DNA of 64,000 nt, taken from NCBI GenBank assembly GCA_037952775.1, contig JBANAY010000003.1:3658001-3722000 (forward strand), in the 5' to 3' direction. Numbering within the stretch: position 1 is the first letter of the stretch; the number at the start of each line of letters is the position of its first letter. Below, piece after piece: positions 47,006-58,112 of the stretch. The notes beneath the pieces were generated by a model. That model did no database searches. It was given only the letters and a program-made list of their open reading frames with translations, and was not told where the DNA came from. Source of the DNA: Clonostachys chloroleuca. Lineage: Eukaryota > Ascomycota > Sordariomycetes > Hypocreales > Bionectriaceae. The position numbers were made by a program, and so were the translations under genes.

Positions 47006-48869
47006 ATGGCTTCCTTCCATACATCAAGTGCGCATACAAAGTCTGCTGGATGTGCCCGGGTTCGGCACTCTCACTGGTCTTTGCTTTGATAACAATGTCT
47101 GTCAGTACATGGGTGTCCCCTACGCAACAATTCCAGGCCGGTTCCGCCGCCCGCAGCCAGTCTCGAAACCCTGGCCCAGTGGAAAATGGGACGGCACTAA
47201 GCTCGGGTACGTATCAACTAGTTGTCTGTTCAGTTTGTAGTGTGTTCGTTCGCTAATCCCCTTGCCTGCTCGAATTAGGCCGTTCTGCTCACAGCCGCCC
47301 CGAGACTTTTACCCCATCCCCAGCCCAGAACGACCGTGGGTTAGACAACCCCAAAACGAGTTCCAGTGATTGCCTTAGCCTAAACATATCCGTGCCCTCC
47401 AAGCCACCCGTAAATGTAAGCCAGGGCTAATACCCTGTCATGATATTTATGCATGGGGGTGCTTTTGTCTACGCTGCCGGCGGTGCTGCTATATACGATG
47501 GTCGAGCACTGGCTGATATCTACAACAACTCAATGAGCCGACAATTATCATTTCGGTCAACTTTAGACTTGGGGTCTTTGGCTTCTTGGTAAGCAAAGAG
47601 ATTTTAGACTATGATCTTGAGTTTGGGGAAAGTGGCGTCGGAAATTATGGACTCTGGGACCAAGTTGAGGCCCTTCGCTGGGTCCAGAAAACCATCCGCG
47701 CCTTTGGCGGAGACCCAGAGAAGGTCACGCTCTTTGGCCAGAGCGCTGGAGGTGGTAAGTATAACCTCAATGTGGCATATCACCAAAACTGCGTCAAACT
47801 GTCAAGAGAGAAGCTCACAATAATAATTTCCGCCAACGTCCATCTTCTCCGCAACGAACCTCTCTTCTCGTCTACAATCATCCAGTCAGGGCTGCTTCCC
47901 CTCTGTGGCGTTATGACAGTTCAGCAGTATCAGGTTATCTACGATCAAATGCTCATAGAACTCGATATTTCCACCCAACTACCACCAAGAGAACGTTTAC
48001 AACGCCTAATAGAAATGGACGAGGACAAACTCACAGCAGCCATGGTGCCCGTGTGCGTCATTCCCGTCATAGCCTTCAGCCCGTGTGATGACAATGTCCT
48101 CATCGGGCAGCCCATGCCCAAATACAGTGACTATTCCAGTTTCGGAGCGCCATCTTGGTGCCAACGGATCATCATTGGTGACGTCAAGAACGAGTGTGTT
48201 ATCTGGAACAAAAGCTTTAGATCCCTTAACTCGAAAAAGTTTACGGATAGGGTCTATGCCTTTCTTGGCTCAAAAGAGAAAGCTGACAAAGTTCTTTCTC
48301 TTTACCAAGTTGATCCCTCAGCAAACGGTGATGACAACTTTTGGAAGATGGAAGAATTTACGACACATGGCCTCTATTCGGCGGTGAATTGGTCACTGAT
48401 TAGGGCATACCCTAAAATATATGCATATTACTTTGACGTGCCCTCGCCCTTTGACAACGACTGGAGTGGACTGGCCCATCATTCGCTGGACAATGTGTAC
48501 ATCTGGTCTCTTCTTAGCGAGCATCTCCCGGCTTCACATCGCCAGGTCTCAGCTCAAATGTCCGAGATGTGGATCACCTTTGTCAATGGCAACGATCCCT
48601 GGGAGAGGTTCGATAAGAGTGGCAAGGTCATGGTCTTCCAACCCGGAGAAGACGTGCTCAAGACGGTTGAGGAGGACAGCGCACGAGGATACAAGAAATG
48701 GGAAGAAATTGAGCGCATTGGTCTCCTTAACGATTTCCATCGTCTGTCTGATGAGCTTTGTATGATGAGAGAAGGGTTGACGAATGCTGCAGTAGCACCA
48801 AGAGTACTTCAGGTAGATAACATGGAAGCTTACGGCATTAAAACCAAGCCAAGGGCTGTCGATATTTAA
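47006..48869 (+). pseudogene. Type B carboxylesterase, disrupted
   Basis: An alpha/beta-hydrolase of the carboxylesterase/lipase type. The 5' third is broken. A frame change occurs near 47035. After an intron at about 47207-47279, TGA at 47367-47369 coincides with another frame change before DCLSLNISVP, TAA at 47428-47430 follows, and a frame change near 47533 precedes PTIIISVNFRLGVFGF. From 47586 a 427-codon frame stays open to 48869 with the nucleophile motif GQSAGG, so the catalytic half could still be read. The intron at 47755..47832 seems to have lost its acceptor and is read through in frame. A normal homologue would be one polypeptide of about 550 aa. Substrate unknown; ester hydrolysis is inferred. 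Confidence 0.8.
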
Positions 48870-49407
48870 CGGCATCTTGAATTGTAAATACATTACATTG
48901 GTAAAGTCTCCTGTGTATAAGTTATAATCTACATAGATCTATGCTGGCTGTGTTACTGCTCTGTCTCTGAGCCACTTGGCGTTGTTGTTTTGATTCTGTA
49001 CAGATTGTAATGGGCGGCACAGACTCGAAGATATAATATATATTAAATACTTGAATGAATTACGTTATTTAATTCTTTATCCCTGAATATCTTCTACGCT
49101 CAGACGTAATGCTCTGCTTGACAATCATAGGCAATAAATGAGCATTCCAGCAAGATCTGATGCGGTAGGAATAAGTTGGGCGAGCAACCATTCGTGAGGC
49201 ATGATAATCAAATCGACTCATGCCGTCTTCTCAATTCAAGCGAATGAAAAATTTATTGCGATGCGTCTAAAAGATCGGCTCATTGCAACTAAGTAGGAAC
49301 ATACTACTTTTTGCTTCACATTTATTGACTGAACTACAGGCAGAATGCCTCACAATTCCATAAAAAACGTAATTTTAACTCAAACCAAGCCAACAAACTT
49401 CAGCCTT
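48870..49407. other. Convergent spacer
   Basis: 3' flanks of the broken carboxylesterase and P450. AT-rich with no supported gene. Confidence 0.55.
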
Positions 49408-51145
49408 CTATTCAGAAACATGCTGAAACCTGAGCTCCAACTTGCCACCTTGTGGTCCCGCAGTGAAGCCTTCTGCCAACTCCATGTCCGGTGCATGGAC
49501 GATGAATGTTTTGTAGTTGGAGTAGGCGCCAGCAATGCAATGCTTCATAGCTGCGAGGAGCCTGGTTAGTATTATACACTTCTCTTTCTATAACAACGAA
49601 ACTTACAATGAATGGCAATATTGCTTCCTATACACATCGCGCCCCCACAGCCCCATGCCCAAAACCACCGTCTCATCTCGGACAATTTCTCCGGTGTTTG
49701 GTTCAACCAACACTCCGGAATCCATTCATTTGGTTCAGGGAATACATTGGGATCACGGTAGATTGCGAACCCGGAGGATTGTACGCGAACACCTGGGGGG
49801 ATGTTGTCGTAACCAGCGAGACTGCAAGATGGTTCTGGGGTGACACGTGGCTGACCTCCTGGTACGGCGACCCACAAACGAAGAGTCTCTTAAAGAACTG
49901 CATCGAGGAAAGGCAGCTGGTCAACGGCTTTTGAATCAGGAAGCGATTCGCCGTTATCACCCGGTGTCGAAGGGTAGTGAAGAGGAGGCGACAAGGAGCG
50001 AAGCTCCTCTCGTAGCTTATCCTGGAGATCTGGTCGGTGCGAGAGCTCATAGAATAAATAACACAAAGTATTGCCGCTAGTCTCATGAGCAGCTGCATTG
50101 TGATCATACATATCACTTGCAATCTCCAAGCGGCGAGGGTAAGCTTGGCCATTGAGAGGACCCTTCTCCCCATCTTGCTTGATGAAGGCCGCCCGCTCAT
50201 GTTTGTATACTAGGGGAACATCCTTGAAATCTATTTCGGAGCCATCGGAGAGGAGCTTTTCTACATTATCGCAGATACGCATTTGCCAGTCCTTGAGGTC
50301 AAAAGTGGCTTGGTCCACCCACTTCGGAACCAGGGGGAAGCCGGTCTTTTTCATGAAGTTGGTAAACTTAGGCAGTTCAGTCATCCAGAATAGGTATGGT
50401 CTCCTAACATAAAATGTGTGCAGATACCATTTCCGTTCTTCCTTATTGTGAAGAAAGTTGCTTCCTACTTTCAAGCCAAACTGGAAGGTCATGAAGGCAT
50501 CCATCGAGTATGATGCAAGAATTTCCAACACCTCAAGGGCAGCTCCAGACGTGGCAGCCTCGTGGATGATTGGTAACAGTCTTCAAAGAGAACTGCCTTG
50601 GTTGTTGCACGTACGGTTGGGTTGGACAGGATGTATGACTTGGCATACACATGTGATAGCATTCGCTTTCGAGCAGAATGAGCAGCGCCCGACATAGCGA
50701 ACATAGGGTCCACTCTTTACTGAGACGTTAGTTTATAGGTTTCGAATGAGGCAGGGGTGAACTGACCCATAGTTGATGAATCGATTGTGGTAGAAGTCAG
50801 TTTTGTGAAATCCCCCAGTGTAGATGGTCTTTAGACCGCCTTCATAACAGTTGACACTAAGCTGTGATGGGGCAGTTCTGAGAATAGGCCCCTTCAACTT
50901 ATGAAGATCGTACATTGTACGATTCTCAATGTTCCTGTGACGGATCCAGTAAATCCATAGCGGACAAAGATGGCTCGTGAAGTGTGCCGATGGGATTTTA
51001 GACAGTGGCGATAAGAAGAGAGGGAAATGATGAACCGGTACACAAGGAAGGTCACCGCAGCTATTGCTGCGATGGAGGAGATGCTAAGTTGTGACATGAC
51101 GGCAGAGATACTATCACCCGCTAGCATAACGTTCCTAGTGCTCAT
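49408..51145 (-). pseudogene. Cytochrome P450, disrupted
   Basis: A microsomal P450 with N-terminal membrane anchor (AIAAVTFLVYRFIISL). Frame breaks lie near 51000 (SYRHC then KIPSAHFTSHLC in another frame) and near 50580 (RATTKAVLFE then LLPIIHEAATSG). An in-frame TAA at 49892-49890 stands directly before ETLRLW, the ExxR motif. The I-helix region AAAHETSGNT is intact. The PERW motif reads PECW (TGT at 49712-49710), removing the Arg that pairs with ExxR. The heme loop FWAWGCGGAMCIGSN keeps its Cys. The last intron (GTAAGT...CTCGCAG) joins to the C-terminal segment ending at 49408. The gene is divergent from the broken permease. It would have been a monooxygenase of a small catabolic or biosynthetic cluster. 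Confidence 0.85.
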
Positions 51146-51713
51146 AAGAGGCTAAGTAGTTTTGCAGATGCTGGCAAGGGAAGCTATAGGCAGGACTTAT
51201 CTACACGTGTAACCATCGCCAGCTGTGGCTACTGATAGGCTTTCTTGTCTCGATTAGTTAGCCGAAGAATGAAGCCTCTTCTCATTCCGGAGAGGACCAG
51301 AAATCTTCTACGAGAGGAAGTGAATTTCGATGACTTGTCCCACAATTGGGCAGTCGAGACTTTTTGCATTTTTGGGAATAGCGTCACTATTCTTATCTCG
51401 GCTTTCACCGGCCGTCAAAATGAAGGCCTCCTAATCTTAAGCAGACTCAGCCGACCAGTCTCAAACCAACTAATCAATCCTGATACCAAATCAGACTTCT
51501 CCACAATTTCCCAGGATCTAAGGCATGGAGTCTGTCCGATGAGGTTCTGCTTGCGTGGCCTGGCACAGCTATATGCAGTAGAGTTCCTATCTCAGCCTTC
51601 ACTCTGCTGCATTCTTCTCAGTTGTCAGTGCTTCCACATAATACTCGCCAGTTTTCTTATTAAAATACATCTATCCATACAGCTATCCTCCAGTGAGCGT
51701 CACACTAGTCGCT
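51146..51713. other. Bidirectional promoter region of decayed P450/permease pair
   Basis: 568 bp between divergent starts. A 166-codon plus-strand opening at 51245..51745 overlaps it but has no recognisable sequence and was not called. Confidence 0.5.
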
Positions 51714-53469
51714 ATGAATCACGAGGAAGGTACCCCAGAGGTTGAGAAGGTCTGCAACGGCTCCGATGCTGATGCCGAGCGACTTGCTGAGATGGGCTGC
51801 GTCCAAGACTTGAAACGAAACTTCTCGGTCTGGTCAGTCTTGGACGTTGGCTTCTCTTTGACCAACTCCTGGTGGGGTGTCTCGGCCGCCCTGATAACTG
51901 GCATCAACTCGGGAGGCTCATGTCTGCTGGTCTATGGCACGTTTCTCCTCGCTCTCGTCTCTATTGGTGTTGCTGTTTCTTTCTCTGAGTTGGTCAGTGC
52001 AATGCCCAATGCGGCGGGACAAATCTTCTGGGTTTCTGAGCTCGCTCCTAAAAACTATGCTCGTGGCGCTGCCTATGTGACTGGGTAGCTAGCTTGGGCC
52101 GGGTCTATTTGCGCATGCGCGACAGTCTCTCTGTCTGTCGCATCCGCTGCCATCGGATGCTATCAACTTTCCCATCCTGAATTGTAAGCCTTGTTTCTAC
52201 TCTCCAAGTCCTAGTTAATCTAAACTTACCGTGTCCTCAGCGAAATACGCCCTTGGCATACTATTGTTGGGTATCAGACTGCCAATATAGTGGTCTTCTT
52301 CTTCAACTGTTACGGACGGATCCTCCCGAAAATCGCCGCGATTTCGCTTTACACAACATCGATCTCCTTTGTTGTAATCCTCATCACAGTTCCCTCCGTT
52401 GCGACGACACATCAGGACGCCAAGTTCGTTTTCGCTACCTTTATCAACAATACTGGTTGGTCGCAGGATACCATGGAATTCATTCTTGGGCTCATCAACG
52501 TCAATTATGGCTTTTCTTGTCTCGATTCAGCCGTTCATATGGAAGAAGAAAACTCAGCCAGAAAGAGCTATTCCGATTGCCATTATGGGCACTGTAGGGA
52601 TAGGATTTGTCACTTCCTTTGGATTCATTCTCTCCATGATGTTCGGTCTCTCCAACTTTGATGCTGTATCAACAACTTTGAGTGGTGTCCCCATCCTGGA
52701 GCTCTTTTATCAAGCCTTGCAAAACAGAGCAGGCGCAATTGTTCTTGAGAGTCTGGTCATTGCTACTGGAGTCGGGTGTCTGGCGGCTTGCCACACATGG
52801 CAGTCAAGACTTTGCTGGACTTTTGCCCGAGATGGGGGCCTTCCATTCTCCTTGTCTTTGGCCAAAGTTCACCCCCGACTCGACGTCCCGCTCAATGCTC
52901 ATATCACTAGCTGCATCCTAGATTCCATTCTAGGCTGCCTATACCTTGTCTCAACGACTGCATTCAATGCGTAAGATACAAATGCTCCCTCCACCAAACA
53001 GCCAATTCAAACTAACATCCTCAGAATTTTAACGGGCTGCATTGTATTACCTTACCTCTCTTACGCCGTTCCAGTCCTGTGCTTGCTTATCAAAGGCCGA
53101 AGGAATATCAGGCATGGGCCATTTTGGTTGCATTCTTTTGGATGGGCATCAAATATCGTCCTCCTTATGTGGGTATTGTTCACCTTTGTCTTATAGGTTT
53201 CCAAACTCCTCAAACGCATTTTATCATAGATAAATCTTTACCACAAGAGAGGCTATTTTAGATATTCGTTCCCATCATATTTACCTGCAACAGCCGACAG
53301 TGAGCATCCGAATCACGTATTCAACTTTGTACAAGAGAGCTGACATCTAGGGACAGACATGAACTATATTTCTGCAGTATACGGCTTTATTATAGTAGCG
53401 GCATCACTTGATTGGATATTCAGAGGTAGAAAGGTCTTCCGTACACACCCCAAGTTAGGGGAGATGTAG
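51714..53469 (+). pseudogene. APC-superfamily choline/GABA-type permease, disrupted
   Basis: N-terminal half (NFSVWSVLDVGFSLTNSWWG, SELVSAMPNAAGQIFW) is followed by TAG at 52086-52088, where the family has Trp (YVTG-stop-LAWAGSIC). After an intron near 52184-52241 reading continues (HTIVGYQTANIVVFFFN, GLINVNYGFSCLDSAVHM). An extra A in the run 52549-52552 then shifts the frame before QPERAIPIAIMGTV. The remaining helices read on (CHTWQSRLCWTFARDGG, YLVSTTAFNA, TGCIVLPYLSYAVP). The C-terminal helix MNYISAVYGFIIVAASL lies in a last exon ending at 53469, with a doubtful junction near 53195-53270. An intact copy would have about 12 helices and import choline, GABA or a related amine. It belongs to the same family as the intact permease at 13.4 kb. 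Confidence 0.8.
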
Positions 53470-53911
53470 CAGAGCACATATGGGCCGATCTTGCGCGCCA
53501 GAGAGAGCTTAAGTATGTAGCTTTTCTAAATGGGAAATGTATTTTAGTTTTGCAATGGGCTTCAATTGGGGAATTTCTCCGCGGGCAAATACTAGCTAGT
53601 TAAAGCCCAGAACGACTCATAACTCAATTACACTGGGTTCCCTCGACATACGTGGCCATCAGCAGTTTTTTTAAAGCTTATGGACATTTTACTGACCCTG
53701 CTGACAACGTCATCCAGGGTCAGAAATAACCACTTGACGTACGGGTGGACTCTAAGCAAGATTATCCTCATACCGAAGTGATGGGTTGGTGAGAGGCATA
53801 GAAAAGTTGGAACTCGCAGAATTTATAGGAGCTAGTCTCTTGTGGAGTTATGCCGGCCACCGTTTCATACCTCAGAGAGTCATCATCGATAACACGAGGA
53901 TCACGACTTCT
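53470..53911. other. Convergent spacer
   Basis: Between the broken permease and the WH1 protein gene. No supported feature. Confidence 0.55.
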
Positions 53912-54567
53912 CTAAGAACGGGCCTTGGCTTGCTCCTCCTTCAAAAATTCCACTATAAACTCCTGGTTCTTGTATATAAATGTATCGTCAAGGCCCTTCT
54001 CACGCAAGGCATCTCCAAAATTCTCCTGCCACTTTGGGTCAAATGCATCGAGAGTCTCGAATTTCAAGGTCCCTGTGTAACTAAATGGAGCCAACTTGGT
54101 CTTCCTGGGCGCCGAATCTTCCCGGCTGTCCATTTTCTTGAGAAACATTTTTGCCTCCTTTTCGTCAGAGAACGAGCACCCATAGACCACCCCGTCCATC
54201 TCGAAAGTGTGCAGTAATGGTTTGGTGGCACTGTATTGCCATTCTTCGGGGACTTGCATTTCCCAAATAACGCCGCGTGTTGCCGGCTGGTAGAGGGTTT
54301 CCCGTTAGAGATGTTGATCGTTTATCAGGAAAGATAATGGGTTAAAGCCACGCACAGCAATATCGACAATCCGGAGCCATATCGCATGGGGGGAAGCAAG
54401 TCGTTCAACAATACCAGCGCACCTTCAAGCCCAGTGTATGTCCATTTTTTGGGGTCAGGGTAGGCAACATAAAGGCGGATAAGACCGACCGCGAGTATTC
54501 GATTACTGGGCTTCGGTATTACTGATTTGACGATCTCTTTTTCAGCATCCGTCAAGATGCTGGGCAT
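53912..54567 (-). pseudogene. WASP-type WH1 (EVH1) domain-only protein, one frame break
   Basis: Exon 1 54567..54356 and exon 2 54286..53912, with a 69-nt intron (GTGCGT, branch TCTAAC, CCAG). N-terminus MPSILTDAEKEIVK, RLYVAYPDPKKWTYTG and VLLNDL are clear WASP/Las17 WH1 sequence. Then the frame is lost at a run of six G (54388-54393, C on the coding strand). In the neighbouring frame HAIWLRIVDIA follows and leads, over the intron, to PATRGVIWEM, HTFEMDGVVYGCSFSDEKEAK and a short C-terminal tail. One more C in the run would give about 197 aa. No proline-rich, WH2 or acidic region follows, unlike full-length WASP. It may therefore be an adaptor-like paralogue. It is either a recent pseudogene or carries a one-base sequence error. 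Confidence 0.75.
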
Positions 54568-55078
54568 GATGGGCACAGGATGCCCCTAGCTCCACGAATC
54601 TATTGATGTGTGGCCGGAAAGGTGGTCGTGTACATTCACGTCTGACTGCTTTGAGATGAAAGTTTACTGTTGGTGATGGCAGATGCCACGGCATCGAATT
54701 AGCACACCACTCCCGATGAATCACGTGGTCCTATGAGCGGGGAAAGAGAATGTGGAGGCAGCTGAATGAATCAAATGCTGAGCTGATGCGTGATTGATTG
54801 ATGTTGGGCTAGCCTGAGCCCAAAAAAACACAGCACGGCCCAGCTGAACACTTACCCAAAACTAGGACTACACAGCCTCTAATTTCTCATCAATCTGGCG
54901 TTTCCAAGGCAATCGTACTCATCACAGGGTTTGAATCACCGCCTACTCCATTGATACAAGCTCGCCCTGTCCATCTGCCAGTGGTTCAGCAACTCTTGGG
55001 ATCATCACGACCGAACTGATAAACCCACTGGGGACAATGTTCTGGAAGAAATCAGGGCAAGAAGAACCTAAGAGCATA
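54568..55078. promoter_or_regulatory. Shared promoter of WH1 protein and kinase genes
   Basis: About 510 bp between two divergent genes; any control element here can affect both. No specific site is claimed. Confidence 0.4.
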
Positions 55079-56937
55079 ATGAGCAAATATCATGAGGAGG
55101 TCGGTTCGGCAGCGGCTCCGGTATGCAACTCCTCCCCCCTTTGCCTCCAACTACAGGAGGATTGGCGGCAAGCAGCATCAAACAACCCCCTCATCAGGTG
55201 ACTAACTAGGCCGACAAGATATCCCCGCCGCGGTTCTTCATGGATGAGGAAATGATGGGGCCACCTCCACAAATTCCATACGAACCCAAGCGCTATAGAG
55301 ATCAGCGACCACCGAACCCTCCCTTGGACTTTACACGTATTCAAGCCTCGGTGATTCAGCATACAAGCAGGCGCGGAAAGCCACCTCCTCCGCCACCTCC
55401 TCGAGGAGCTCCTAGACCGCCCTTTGCGGGTGGTGAATCTAGGTTTATCAAACCCCCTCCTCCACCAGTAGCTTCTACGGTAAAACGTGAGCCTCAATCG
55501 CCAGCCACAATCGTTGGTCGAATGCCGGCTCAGCAACCAGGACCCTACATGAAATCGAGTGAACCACCCGGCCTCATACCGCAGCGCATCCCTTCCGTAA
55601 ATCCTCCTCTAGAAAGCCCGAGTCCGAGTCCGAGCCCCCGTCTTGGTCTACCATCAAGAAATAGACCTGTATCTGACTTAGTCCGTGACTCGAAGCTCAT
55701 AGCTTTCCAGACCGATGATCCCTCAATAGTCCGCCATATCGTCTATACTTCAAATCCTCATATGCGCCAAAGGCGGATGAAGACGGAGGAGGCGTGGAAA
55801 AGGCGCCAAAAGCTTGGTACTGGTGCCTTTGGACAGGTCTATCTAGAGGAACTTCTAAGTGGAAGTGAGGCTGGAAAGCTCCGTGCTGTTAAGGAAATTG
55901 CAAAGACGCCGCCCCAGGACCCAAGGAAGGAAATCGACTATACCCGGGAGCTTGAAGCAATCGCCAAATTCTCCCATGACAAGGTAAGTCGAGTGAACAT
56001 TCGATGGGCAACGCAAGGAAAGATTTAATAGTGCCTTAGTATGTTCATTGCTTTGTGAAATCATACGGTTGGTACGAGAGTGATTTGACGATATTTATTA
56101 CCATGGAATATGCCAGTAAGGGTAATCTTCAGGGCTATCTAACGAAAAGTTTTCCCGAGGGAGAAGTTAAACAGATCACGTATCAAATTGCAGAGGGCAT
56201 CTCCTACATGCATGAGAACAGCTTCGCCCATAGAGATTTGAAACCTGCGGCAAGTAGGCCGTATTTCAGATGTAATTGATCGACTAATAATTTCTGTTAG
56301 AACATTCTTGTCTTCGAATCCTCCCCTGACTGGTGGGTGAAGATCAGCGACTTTGGCATATCCAAGAGGGCAGAAGAGGAGGTCACTGCTTTCCACACAC
56401 TAGTCGGAACGAGAGGGTACCTAGCGCCCGAGATTCTTGGCTTCTTCTCCCCTGAGGACATCAATGCCCATCAGTATGGCCAAGAGAACAACATGTACAC
56501 TGTTTCGGTGGACCTATGGGCTCTTGGTGCCATCACGTTTCGGCTCCTGACGAACCTGGATATCTTCGTCAATCCTCCAGATGTAGGACGATACGTTATA
56601 TTGAAACAAGTCATTTCCGACTCTTCCTCTTTTAGAGAAGAGAATAGGCCATACTTGCATTGACTTTATCAAGAATGTTATGGCTCGATCTCTATCAGAT
56701 CGACTTTCAGCGCATCAAGCTCTCAACCACGCATGGCTGTCAGAGCTACATGACCCAGTACAGCAACTAGACGGCATGTCGACCATGTATGTGCATGGCT
56801 CTCTATTTTTTTTTAACAGAAATATAAATATTAACATCGCTAGGGTCATTTCGAATAACAACAAACCCACGGAGAATGTGGAACCAGATTATTCTGATTC
56901 AACAGCAAGCGCGCAGTGGCCAACATGGGCCCAATAG
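55079..56937 (+). CDS. Protein kinase with proline-rich N-terminal region
   Basis: Exons: about 55079..55120, 55210..55983, 56040..56249, 56301..about 56640, to 56786, and 56844..56937. The start (MSKYHEEVGSAAAP) and first intron (GTATGC...CTAACTAG) fit in frame. Residues about 20-190 are rich in Pro with KPPPPPPPRGAPRPP and KPPPPPVAS. The kinase domain follows: LGTGAFGQVY, AVKEIAK, RELEAIAKF, AHRDLKPANIL, ISDFGISK and LAPEILG, so all catalytic residues are present. The third intron begins GCAAGT (a GC-AG intron). Near 56635-56655 the frame changes between FREENRPYLH and IDFIKNVMARS, inside a purine run, by either an indel or a 43-55 nt intron. The C-lobe then ends normally and a GTATGT intron leads to the stop at 56937. 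Likely a cytosolic Ser/Thr kinase; target unknown. Confidence 0.75.
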
Positions 56938-57687
56938 GGACATGGACAACAACAGGCCTTTTAATGTTATTGGATATTCAGAACATGTCATTTATGTTGA
57001 CTCGTTAGTCGCTCTCTTATTGTGGACGGAGAGGCATTCTCAGAGTTATACAAGACCATACGGATGGAAGTCCCCATGAAGACAAGCATATGGTAGGCTT
57101 TGGGGCGGTGGGTTCAAAATCCTCCAAGTAATACACACAACCCGGCGCATGTCATGTCAATGGTACCCTAAACGGTCACATATAATATAAATTTAGCCTC
57201 ATTTTACTGTTTGGCATGAGCGTGATATGCTATTCCTTTCTTTGCTGTTATATTGTTAGATATAAATCCGCTCCAATTTCCTTTCTTAAGGAAAACCATC
57301 CTCTTATCACAAAACTTCTCAGTCACCCAGCGATGTTATGACTCTTGAGATAGATAAAACACCTGATGCCTCATTTGCGAACGCCCTATTCACCAAATTA
57401 GTTCGTCCCCGGCGCAATTGATCTACCGAAAGCTTTTACCTCATCAGGCCATTCATATTCTCTTGGCGATGGGCGGTCCGTTGATGCCTCAATCGCAACT
57501 TTTTGCCGTTTTGGGTAATGGACGAGACTGACTGTGATACACTAAATTAACAGGCCAGATCACAAATATGGCTTGTTTGATCGCAAAAACTACTTAAGGG
57601 ACGTATCATAAAATAGAGGCGCTAATAAGACGATCACTATCATTCGAGTTGCTTCTATAGACGTTCAAGTCCATACTATCAACCAAG
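56938..57687. other. Intergenic region
   Basis: Downstream flank of the kinase and promoter of the cupin gene. AT-rich, only short ORFs. Confidence 0.55.
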
Positions 57688-58112
57688 ATGTCCCCAGCCC
57701 AGGATTTCCAACCCCCAATTCAGCATTTTGTCAATGGCCAGAGCACATTCCAAATACCGCAGATCGGGGGATCGAACGCATACCTCGGTGATATTTACGG
57801 CACGTAAGTGAATTGGTTTCATCCAGTTTGTAAGACGATCGTGGCTCATGCAAGGACACTAGACAATCGGACGGAGAGAATTTATCTTGTGGCTTCTTCC
57901 ACATGACGCGCGGCGAGCCACTTACAAGCATATATCCGTACAACGAGGCACTGGTTGTTCTCGATGGGACTTTTGAATTGGTTGACGGCGTTGGAAACAA
58001 GTCCTCTGCCAAGAAGGGCGATGTATACTTTTTCCCAGAAAACAGTATGGTGACCTTTAGCACATCTGATGAAGGGCTTGCATTCTACACTGTCCAGCGA
58101 AAGAAGAAGTGA
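57688..58112 (+). CDS. Small single-domain cupin protein
   Basis: Exons 57688..57803 and 57863..58112 give 121 aa; the 59-nt intron (GTAAGT...CACTAG) closes the frame as YGTQSDGEN. The second exon encodes a beta-barrel: CGFFHMTRGEPLTSIYPYNE, VVLDGTFELVDGVG, KKGDVYFFPENSMVTF and LAFYTVQRKKK. The pattern (G...P..E, G.GDV.FFP) fits the small EutQ/DUF861-type cupins. The usual metal-binding His residues are not complete, so it may bind a small molecule without metal catalysis. No signal peptide. It is convergent with the transcription factor gene, about 320 bp apart. Function unknown. Confidence 0.8.

Noticed and set aside
45259..53469. Idea that the broken cluster is a transposon or virus-derived block
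   Set aside because: No terminal repeats, target duplications or transposase/polymerase-like motifs were seen; the four genes are ordinary fungal families.
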